The notes below the pieces were generated by a model. It saw nothing but the letters and a program-made list of their open reading frames with translations. It had not been told where the DNA came from and did no database searches. Both the position numbers and the translations under genes were made by a program. A stretch of DNA of 64,000 nucleotides, taken from Xanthomonas sp. DAR 35659. Lineage in GTDB: Bacteria; Pseudomonadota; Gammaproteobacteria; Xanthomonadales; Xanthomonadaceae. The stretch is taken from contig NZ_CP162488.1 in assembly GCF_041242975.1 (NCBI RefSeq), positions 2,532,001-2,596,000 on the forward strand. The letters are read 5' to 3'. The number at the start of each line of letters is the position of its first letter. The first letter of the stretch is position 1. Shown piece by piece: positions 7,674 through 15,700 of this stretch.

Positions 7674-8543
7674 TCAGGCCGACGCCGCGACCCTTGCGGC
7701 GAACGCGTGGTAGGAATGCAGGGGACGGCCCAGCAGCGCGGTCAGGCGTTCGACGTCGCCGGCATCGGGCAGCATGCCGTCGCTGATGAAACGTTCGCTC
7801 ATCAGGCGCATGTCGAAGGCCATCCAGCTCGGCATGAACTGGCGCAGGTTCTGTTCGAAGCCCGCGGTGTCCTCGCCGGGATATGCAACGGGTCGGCCGA
7901 GCGCGTCGCTCCAGATCGCGGCCACGTCCGCGCCGGTCAGCGTGTCGGGGCCGACCACGTTGATCCGCTCCAGCGGCAGCGGCACGGGCGAGCGCTCGCG
8001 GCGGAGCAGCTCGATGGCGGCGACCTCGGCGATGTCGCGGGTGTCGACCATCGCCAGGCCCTTGCTGCCGATCGGCATCGGATAGAGGCCGTGGCCGCGC
8101 ACCACGTCCTGGATGGACAGGTCGTTGTCGATGAAATAGGCCGGGCGCAGGATCGTGGCATGCAGCCCCATCCGCTCGATCATGCGCTCCACCGCGAACT
8201 TGCCGGCGAAGTGCGGCACGTCGACGTACACGTCGCTGTGGATGACCGACAGGTAGACGATGCGTTCGACGCCGGCCGCACGCGCTAGGTTGAGGGCAAT
8301 CAGCGCCTGGGTGTATTCGTCGGCTACCACCGCATTGAGCAGGAACAGCGTGGAGACGCCGGCCAAGCCGCTGCGCAGCGCGTCGACATCGAGCAGGTCG
8401 CCGCGGACGACGTCGACGCCGGCCGGCAGGGCGGCCTTGGCGGGGTCGCGGACCAGCGCGCGCACGTCCGCGCCGCGCTGCACGAGGTGTTCGACGACCT
8501 GGCGGCCGACGGTGCCGGTGGCACCGGTAACGAGAATGGTCAT
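7674..8543 (-). CDS. NmrA-like NAD(P)-binding protein (atypical SDR)
   Basis: The 289-residue protein starts MTILVTGATGTVGRQVVEHL, an N-terminal Rossmann glycine motif (GATGTVG), and continues with ALVRDPAKAALP and VVRGDLLD as in NmrA/QOR2-type atypical SDRs. The ATILRPAYFIDN and MVDTRDIAEVAA phrases are typical of this group, which lacks the usual YxxxK catalysis in some members. Members act as NAD(P)H-dependent quinone reductases or redox sensors. It follows the MDR-type oxidoreductase gene by 53 bp on the same strand, and both are divergent from a LysR regulator, so a redox or electrophile response operon is likely. The start at 8543 is preceded by AGAGGA. Confidence 0.85.
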   Translation of the reverse strand: MTILVTGATGTVGRQVVEHLVQRGADVRALVRDPAKAALPAGVDVVRGDLLDVDALRSGLAGVSTLFLLNAVVADEYTQALIALNLARAAGVERIVYLSVIHSDVYVDVPHFAGKFAVERMIERMGLHATILRPAYFIDNDLSIQDVVRGHGLYPMPIGSKGLAMVDTRDIAEVAAIELLRRERSPVPLPLERINVVGPDTLTGADVAAIWSDALGRPVAYPGEDTAGFEQNLRQFMPSWMAFDMRLMSERFISDGMLPDAGDVERLTALLGRPLHSYHAFAARVAASA

Positions 8544-8596
8544 GTGTGTGTCCTCTGGTTGGAATGTGGTGTGGAGGGTCGGCGCGCGCGGGATGC

Positions 8597-9529
8597 TCAG
8601 GCCGAGAAATCGACGACGGTCTTGCCGGTCTGCGGCTGCGTGCGGTTGCGTTCGATCGCCGCGGGCAGGTCGTCGAAGCGCACGACCGCGCCGATCCTGG
8701 ACTGCAGCCGCGCCTGCGCCACGTCCTCGGCGATCGCCTGCAGGCGCGCGGCGTCGGGCGTGTTCATGAACCACAGGCCGCGACGCCCGGCCGGCGTGCT
8801 CGACAGGATGGCCGGCGAGACGGTGCTGACGATGGCGCCGTTCTCGGCGAGCACCGACCACGAGCGGCTCAGGACCTCGCCGCCGACGTAATCGAGCACC
8901 AGGTCGATGTCGCTCAGCGCATGCTCGAACGGCTCCTGGTCGTAGGCGATGACCTGGTCCGCGCCGAGGTTGCGGACATCGTCGGCCTGGCGCTGCAGGG
9001 CGGTGGCGTACACCGTGGCGCCGGCCTGGTGCGCGAACTGCACCGCGAATCCGCCGACGGCGCCGGCGGCGCCCTGGATCAGGATGCGCTGCCCGACACG
9101 CAGTGGACCGGCGGCGTTGAGGCTTTGCCAGGCCGTCACCGCCGCGACCGGCAGCGCCGCCGCCTCCACGAATCCCAACGCATCGGGGACCAGGCTGAGG
9201 TTGGCGGCATCCACCGCGACCAGTTCCGCGTAGGCGCCGAGGCCGCCGCGCGGGCCCATCACCCGGTCGCCACGGCGCAGGCGGGTGACGCCTGCGCCGA
9301 CCGCCTCGACCACGCCGGCGAGTTCGATACCCAGCACGGTCGGCAACTGCAGCGGGAAGGCATCGCGGACGAAGCCTTCGCGGACCTTCCAATCCAGTGC
9401 GTTGACGCCGGCGGCATGGACCCGCACCAGCACCTGGCCGGCGGCGGGCGTCGGCGCCGCGATCGATGCGATCCGGGCCGCATCGGTGCCGCCGTATTCG
9501 GTGAGAAGCAGGGCGCGTACGTTGTTCAT
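8597..9529 (-). CDS. Zinc-independent MDR / quinone-oxidoreductase-like protein
   Basis: The 310-residue protein has an N-terminal GroES-like domain (VHAAGVNALDWKVREGF, then VLGIELAGVVEAVGAGV) and a Rossmann domain with ILIQGAAGAVGGFAVQ (about 145-160). No structural or catalytic zinc cysteines are visible, as expected for the QOR/NADP-dependent branch of medium-chain dehydrogenases. It probably reduces quinones or enones with NADPH in the cytoplasm. The ATG at 9529 has AAGGAG seven bases upstream. It is the first gene of a two-gene operon with the NmrA-like gene and is divergently transcribed from the LysR regulator, which is its likely controller. Confidence 0.87.
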   Translation of the reverse strand: MNNVRALLLTEYGGTDAARIASIAAPTPAAGQVLVRVHAAGVNALDWKVREGFVRDAFPLQLPTVLGIELAGVVEAVGAGVTRLRRGDRVMGPRGGLGAYAELVAVDAANLSLVPDALGFVEAAALPVAAVTAWQSLNAAGPLRVGQRILIQGAAGAVGGFAVQFAHQAGATVYATALQRQADDVRNLGADQVIAYDQEPFEHALSDIDLVLDYVGGEVLSRSWSVLAENGAIVSTVSPAILSSTPAGRRGLWFMNTPDAARLQAIAEDVAQARLQSRIGAVVRFDDLPAAIERNRTQPQTGKTVVDFSA

Positions 9530-9583
9530 GAGGGAACTCCTTCGGGGTTGGGTTGCGGACGACCCCACGATAGGAGGTTCCAC

Positions 9584-9635
9584 ATTCGAAACACAGACGG
9601 TAATATTTGGACATCCCGTATCAAATTTGAGACAC
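9584..9635. promoter_or_regulatory. Divergent promoter with candidate LysR operator
   Basis: Between the oxidoreductase operon and the LysR gene the DNA is locally AT-rich. Two imperfect direct copies ATTCGAAACAC (9,584-9,594) and ATTTGAGACAC (9,625-9,635) flank an inverted pair ATTTG (9,605-9,609) and CAAAT (9,622-9,626) with 12 bases between. LysR-type regulators bind interrupted palindromes in such divergent gaps. The assignment is by eye. Confidence 0.4.
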
Positions 9636-10520
9636 ATGGATCTCAATGCCCTGGAGGATTTCCAACTGGTCGCCGCGCACGGCGGCTTCGGCAAGGCCAG
9701 CCGTGCCAGCGGGCGCTCCAAGGCCACCCTGTCGCGGCGTGTCGCCGATCTCGAACAAGCCCTGGGCACCCGGCTGATCGAGCGCGGCACGCACCGCCTG
9801 GAACTGACCGAGGCGGGCCGGCTGCTGCTGAGCAGGACCGAAGGTCCGCTGCGCGAGGTCGCCGAGGCCGCTGCCGCGGCCCGCGACGGCGAGGCCACGC
9901 CCAAGGGACGGTTGCGGATCGCGGCGCCGGTGCTGTTTTCCCAATTGGCGCTGGGCCGCATCGCCGCCGGGTTCGTGGCGCGCTATCCCGAGGTGCGGAT
10001 CGACGCCGCGGCCGAGGACCGCTTCGTCGATCTCGTCGACGAACAGTTCGATGTCGCCATCCGCGTCAATCCGCGCAAGGACAGCGCGCTGGTCGGCCGA
10101 TGCTTCGCCAGGGACAGGATGGTGCTGGCCGCGGCCCCTTCCGTGCAGCGACCCGACGGCACCGGCGCCCCGCCGTTGCGGATTCCGGCGGTGGTCATGC
10201 CGACCTATCGCGACGGCGAACTGTGGTCCGTGCGCGATGGCCGATTCAGCATCGAGCCGCAACCGGTGCTGCGCCTGTCCTCGCTGTTGGCGATCCGCGA
10301 CGCGATCGCCGCCGGTGCCGGCGTGGCGATGCTGCCGCAGTCCATCATCGGCGGCTTGCTGGCAAGCGGCGAACTGGTGGCGTGGGGCAGCGTCGGCGAC
10401 GACGTCGCGCTGTGGGTGCTGCACACCTCGCGGCGTCTGCAGAGCCCCAAGGTGCGCGCGTTCGTGGAGTTCATGTGCGAGCAGTATCCGAACGGCAGGT
10501 TCGTCATCCCGCCGTACTGA
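9636..10520 (+). CDS. LysR-family transcriptional regulator
   Basis: The 294-residue protein starts MDLNALEDFQLVAAHGGFGK, and its N-terminal winged helix carries the LysR signature (ASGRSKATLSRRVADLEQAL, then GTRLIERGTHRLELTEAG). A linker helix and a periplasmic-binding-like effector domain follow (PKGRLRIAAPVLFSQLALG to the C-terminus). It resembles the AaeR/CrgA subgroup, which often controls adjacent oxidoreductase genes in response to aromatic compounds or quinones. It is transcribed away from the two-gene oxidoreductase operon over a 106-bp gap. The short leader has no obvious Shine-Dalgarno sequence, but the HTH alignment fixes the start at 9636. Confidence 0.9.
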   Translation: MDLNALEDFQLVAAHGGFGKASRASGRSKATLSRRVADLEQALGTRLIERGTHRLELTEAGRLLLSRTEGPLREVAEAAAAARDGEATPKGRLRIAAPVLFSQLALGRIAAGFVARYPEVRIDAAAEDRFVDLVDEQFDVAIRVNPRKDSALVGRCFARDRMVLAAAPSVQRPDGTGAPPLRIPAVVMPTYRDGELWSVRDGRFSIEPQPVLRLSSLLAIRDAIAAGAGVAMLPQSIIGGLLASGELVAWGSVGDDVALWVLHTSRRLQSPKVRAFVEFMCEQYPNGRFVIPPY

Positions 10521-10776
10521 GGCGCGCGCGGCGTTTTGCCGTGGCATTGCATCTCCGGCAAGTCGCTCGATCCGTGCCAGCCGCGACGATGCCCCGGGAT
10601 CGCCATCGTCCGTCGCCCGGCAATGCCTTCGCTCGCAGAGTGGAACGTAGACCAGGCCGACGACCTTGTCGTGCACGCAGACTCTGGCGATCGATCGACG
10701 GCCGAACGTCACGTGGTCTCCATGACGTGGCCTTTTGCCCGTGCTAGGTTGTTTTTATCTGTGGAGAGGTAAGGCC

Positions 10777-11472
10777 GTGAAAAGGATTGCTTACGCCGTG
10801 GTGGCCGCTTGTCTCCAGTTTGCCCTTACCGCTCCTGCACATGGTCAGGTCCATGTGCCGGATCTCCAATCGGCCCCGGAAGCGAACGGTTGGAATGGCG
10901 CCACGTCCGCGTTCTCGGTTCTCCATCGAGATGGCAAAGCCAGCCTCCAATGCGACCGGCCCGGCCAACATGTCATCTGGCTGAAAGACATGGAGCTGGA
11001 GGGCGGGACGATCGAGTTCGATGCGAAGGGAAGCAGCCAGCCCCAGAGCAGCTTCATCGGCGTGGCTTTCAGGGTCCAGGAGAGCCGCCTGTTCGACGCG
11101 GTTTACTTCCGCCCCTTCAATTTTCGCCCGGACGCGCCTGATCGCCGCGCGCGTGCGATTCAGTACATTTCCGAACCCGCCTGGCCCTGGGAAAAGCTGA
11201 GGGCCGAGAGGACGGGCGAGTTCGAGGCGGCGGCTGTGCCCGTGCCCGACGGCGATGCCTGGTTCCACGCGAAAGTGGTGCTCGAAAACCGTCAGGTCCG
11301 GGTGTGGGTCGATAATGCTCCCGCACCCTCCTTGCAGGTCGGTGAGCTCAGCGATCGCAAAGGCGGAGCGGTGGGTGTGATCTGCATCGGACACGGCGCC
11401 ATCGCAAATCTCAGGATCACACCCGCGCCAAGCGCCGGCGCGCCGACAGCACGTGCGGCGACACCGGAGTAA
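10777..11472 (+). CDS. Exported protein with concanavalin/DUF1080-like fold (predicted)
   Basis: This protein of about 231 residues starts at GTG, preceded by GAGAGGTAAGG. It begins with a signal peptide (KRIAYAVVAACLQFALTAPA, cleaved near AHGQ). The mature part has phrases such as MELEGGTIEFDAKG, FIGVAFRV, DAVYFRPFNF and WFHAKVVLENRQVRVWVD, the pattern of a laminin-G/DUF1080-type jelly roll that binds or cleaves sugars. Such proteins are periplasmic or secreted. No catalytic residues can be assigned. The C-terminal APSAGAPTARAATPE is a flexible tail. The gene stands alone between the LysR gene and the metallopeptidase module. Confidence 0.7.
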   Translation: MKRIAYAVVAACLQFALTAPAHGQVHVPDLQSAPEANGWNGATSAFSVLHRDGKASLQCDRPGQHVIWLKDMELEGGTIEFDAKGSSQPQSSFIGVAFRVQESRLFDAVYFRPFNFRPDAPDRRARAIQYISEPAWPWEKLRAERTGEFEAAAVPVPDGDAWFHAKVVLENRQVRVWVDNAPAPSLQVGELSDRKGGAVGVICIGHGAIANLRITPAPSAGAPTARAATPE

Positions 11473-11565
11473 GCGCAGTCTGATGGTCCCGCGAGACATC
11501 GGGGAACGTGGCGAGCCGCGGATTTTGTAAACTCAATCCACCTTTGGCCGGTGGACGCGGTTCGG

Positions 11566-12756
11566 ATGGATCTAGAGACGTTGGACAGGCAGCTGGATCC
11601 ACTGCCGTATCAGCGGGGTGTGGTCGCCTACCTGAAGCAGTACGAGCCCGATGTCTGGGCGTGGGCCAGTTCGCAAAAGGCGCGCGACGAGCACCTCGCA
11701 CAGGTGCGGGCCGAGCTGTTGCGCGGCACCTATCGGCTGGAGGTCGACGCCCATCCGGAGGTGCACGCGCTGCTGGCGCTGGCCATGGAACGGCTCGGCA
11801 TCCGCGCCCCGGCCATGCTGTACCAGGCGGGCGGGCAGGCCATGAATGCGGTGCTGGTACACGTGCCTGGAGAGGTGCACATCGTGCTGGAGGGGCCGCT
11901 GCTGGAGCGCCTGGCCGAGGACGAGCGCCTGGCCCTGTTTGGCCATGAGCTGGCCCATTATCTGTTGTGGTCGCAGGACCAAGGCGAATTCCTCGTGGCC
12001 GACCGGATCCTGCAGGATGCAGTGTCGTCCACCAGCGCCACCGAGAGCCATCGCGAGACGGCACGGTGCTACGGATTGCACACCGAACTGTTCGCCGACC
12101 GGGGGGCAGCGCTGGCGGCACGGGCGCTGGCGCCTGCCGTCGGCGTGCTGGTCAAGGTGCAGACCGGTATCGCCAATCCCGACCCGGCCGCCTACCTGCG
12201 CCAGGCCCTGGAAGTGGAAGCCGCCTCCGATGCCGGCAGTCAAGGCACCACGCACCCGGAGACCTTCATCCGCGCGCGGGCGCTGGAACTGTGGTGGCAA
12301 GGCGCCGAGGAGCTGGAGGCCTGGACCGACCGCAGGCTGCGCGGCCCGCTGAGCCTGTCCACGCTGGACCTTCCGCGGCAGGCGCAGCTGCAAGCGATGA
12401 CCCGTGGCTTCCTGACCTGGTTCCTGGCCGGCCAGCGCTGGGACAGCGCGCCGATGTGCAACCAGGTGCGCCAGCTTTTCGCCGACTGGTCCGAGGGCGA
12501 GGTCGCCACGCCGCCGGAATCCTTTACCGTACTGCACGTGGCGGACGATGTGCGCGCTTATCTCAATGCCCTGATGCTCGACCTGGCACTGGTCGACCCG
12601 GAGGTGCGCGATGTGGCACTGGAACGCGCACTGGTCACGGCCCGGGTATTGGACAGCGAGGAGGCGCTGCTGGTCCAGCTCAAGCGCGATGCCGGCATGG
12701 GCAAGCGCGAAATAGACCGGCTGCGCAAGCGGGTCAAGCGGGAGCTGCCGGCATGA
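11566..12756 (+). CDS. M48-like zinc metallopeptidase, partner of the giant helicase
   Basis: A cytoplasmic protein of about 396 residues (401 if it starts at GTG 11551) with no signal peptide or membrane helix. The zinc motif is GHELAHYLL (HExxH, about residues 127-131), and a downstream glutamate in HTELFADRGA (about 175-185) is a plausible third ligand, as in M48 (Ste24/HtpX) peptidases. The C-terminal third is helical, with a DUF-like charged end (GMGKREIDRLRKRVKREL). Its stop overlaps the start of the 1,827-residue helicase by ATGA, so the two are made together. This implies a joint module in which a protease and a nucleic-acid NTPase cooperate. Its substrate is unknown. Neither candidate start has a strong ribosome-binding site. 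Confidence 0.8.
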   Translation: MDLETLDRQLDPLPYQRGVVAYLKQYEPDVWAWASSQKARDEHLAQVRAELLRGTYRLEVDAHPEVHALLALAMERLGIRAPAMLYQAGGQAMNAVLVHVPGEVHIVLEGPLLERLAEDERLALFGHELAHYLLWSQDQGEFLVADRILQDAVSSTSATESHRETARCYGLHTELFADRGAALAARALAPAVGVLVKVQTGIANPDPAAYLRQALEVEAASDAGSQGTTHPETFIRARALELWWQGAEELEAWTDRRLRGPLSLSTLDLPRQAQLQAMTRGFLTWFLAGQRWDSAPMCNQVRQLFADWSEGEVATPPESFTVLHVADDVRAYLNALMLDLALVDPEVRDVALERALVTARVLDSEEALLVQLKRDAGMGKREIDRLRKRVKRELPA

Positions 12757-15700
12757 GTGCGCACGACGAGGCCCAGCCCGCGACCCTGGCCACGGTGCTC
12801 GAGGCGCAGGGGGGCGCGCCCCTGTCCACGGACGATGTGGTGCTGATGGTGGTGCCGCTGTTCCAGCAGGTGGCCGCGCTGCACGAGCAGGACCGCGTAG
12901 CCCGGCTGGATCCGCACCGCATCGTGCTGGCTGGGGAGGGCGGGCTGGTGCTGGCGCAGCCGCAGGGCCAGCCACGGCTGATGGACATCGGCGCGGTGCA
13001 TCGCGTACAGCCGCCGCCGGCCTCGGCGCTGAACATCGTCGGCGAGTTGCGGCGCCTGCATGACCAGGCCGGGATGGAGGCACTGGCCACCCTGGAGGTC
13101 CAGGAGGACCTGGTCGCTCCGATCGAGCGCCCGGTGTATCTGCCTGCCTTCGGAAGCTGGGAGCTGCAACTCGGGCACCACGACGAGATCACCGACGTTT
13201 TCCAACTGGGCATGGTGCTGGCGGCACTGGCCTGCGGGTTGGATTTCAACGATCCAGGCGACGTGCGCCGCTTCGCCGAACACCGGCGCAACCTGTTCCT
13301 CATCAACGCGCGGCTTCACCCGGTGGTGGCCGCGGTGATCGTGGAAATGACCGCGCTCAACCGCCACGACCGCGCCACGGACGTGGCCGGCCTGGCCACG
13401 CGGCTGAGCACCTGGCGCGAACAGCCCGGCGTGCTGGACGTGGAACGGGCGCTGGCCGGTGTCAGCGGCGTGGTCTCGCGTCGCACGGCGGTGCTTGCGC
13501 ATCTGCGCGACCGGCTCTTCGATCTCTCGCGGCGCAACCGGCTGCTGTATTTCAAGCCCACCGCCAGTAGCGTCAACCTGACCGTTTCCAGTGTGCCGCT
13601 GATGCTGCAGGTCGAGAGCATCCGGCCTGAGCACCTGTGCACCTGGGGCGGCCCGTTCGCCTCCGAGTTGCTGGCCGGAAAGGCGGTCGACCTGCAGCGC
13701 TGGCTGCGCTTCGAAGACCAGCCTTACCTTCCTGTCGCGCTGGACAAGCTGATCCAGGACACGCGCCGGGACCGCGCCGAGTATGGCTTCGGCACGCTGC
13801 GCCTGGTGGTCGCTTTCCTGCGCTGGCACAACCTCAAGGAAGCGCCCGAGGAGCGTATCGTCACGCCCTTGCTGTGGCTGCCGGTGGAGCTGACCCGGCG
13901 CAAGGGCGTGCGCGATCAGTACGTCCTGCAGGTCGAGGACGACGATGCCGAATTCAATCCCGTGCTGCGCCACCAGCTGCGTCAGCTCTACGACATCCAG
14001 TTGCCCGAGAAGGTCGACCTGCAGTCCACCTCGCTGGCACAGATCCATGCCGATCTGCTCGCGCAGATCCGGCGGACCGAGCCCTCGGTGGAGCTGCGCC
14101 TGGTCGAGAAGCCGCAGGTCCGCCTGGTGCGGCAGAAGGCGCTGCAGCGGCTGAACCAGTTCCAGCGCCGGCGCGGCCAGTCGCGGCGGCCCGCAAGCAG
14201 CGGACTGCCGGACTACAGCTATGCGATAGACGATTACCGGCCGCTGGGTCAGGCCCTGTTCGCGCGATGGGTCGCGCCCAGTCCGCTGCCGCAGCGCTTC
14301 GAAGCCGGTGCCGCGCCTGTGGCCGGCCCGCGCCATGCGCGCATGGTGGACGCCGAGGCGGCGCAGGAGCGGGTCGGGTATGCGCTCGAGGAATCCGACG
14401 GTCACCGGTACGCCTGGGACTTGGACCTGACCCAGGTGAGCCTGGCCAACTTCAACTACAAGAAGATGTCGCTGGTGCGCGACTATGCGCAACTGATCGA
14501 ATCGTCCGAGGCCAACCCCGCCTTCGACCAGGTGTTCTCGATCCAGCCGCGCGAGACGCAGACCGATGCGCCGGCGGCGCTGCCCTTGGCGAGCCAGTGG
14601 AACGTGGTGGAGTCCGATGCGACCCAGAACGCGGCGGTCGCCCTGGCGCGCACCCAGCGCAGCTTCATCATCCAGGGGCCTCCCGGGACCGGCAAGTCCC
14701 AGACCATCACCAACCTGATCGCCGATTACGCCGGCCAGGGCAAGCGGGTTCTGTTCGTCTGCGAGAAGCGCGCGGCGCTGGACGTGGTCTTCCACCGTCT
14801 CAAGCAGAGCGGACTGGATTCGCTGTGTTGCCTGATCCACGATTCGCAGGCCGACAAGAAGGCCTTCATCGCCGAGCTGCGCGATGGCTACGGGCGCTGG
14901 GTCGCGCAGCCACACGGCAGCGAGGCGCTGCTCGCCCAGCGCGAGCGGCTGGTGGCGACGATCGATGCCAGCCACCAGCGGATCGAGGCGTTCGAACGCG
15001 CCATGTCGTCGGTATCGGACCAGACCGGCACCAGTGCGCGCGCCCTGATCAGGCGCCTGGCCGCACTGCCGGCGGCCCAGGAACTGGACGCCAGCAAGCG
15101 CGTCCGGCTGCCGGACCTGGCAGCCTGGGATACCCAGCGCGAGCTGGCTGTGCGCGTCCACCGGCAGCTACAGGCCCGTGTCGGCGTGGAGTGCCTGGCC
15201 GAGCATCCGCTTGGCCGGGTGCGTTCGGTCGTGGTCGACGACCCACGCGCCTATGCGCGGCTTACCCAGTTGCTGGACGATGCCGAAGCGCTGCTTGGAC
15301 AATTGGATCCGCTGCTGGAACATCCGGGCCATCTGCTCGACGGCCATTCGCGCCTGGACCAGGCGCGCGAGATCGCGACCGAGGCGCAGTGGCTGCTGTC
15401 GCAGGGACTGGCCGCGCACCTGACGCTGCTGGACGAGGCCGCGCCGGCGTCGGTTGAACTGCGCACGCTGCGCGAGGTACTGGCACAGAAGACGGCCGCG
15501 CTGGAGGCGGCGCGCGGGGGCACCACGCACTGGCGAGACAAGCTGGATCCGGCCGATACCCAGGCCGCGCTGGCCATGCTCGGCCAGATCGAAGGCTCGG
15601 TGCTGCGCTGGCTGAAACCGGCGTGGTGGCGTTTGCGCGGCGAGCTGAAGCGTCGCTATGACTTCGGCCGCCATGCCGTCCATCCCGGCTACGCGTCCGT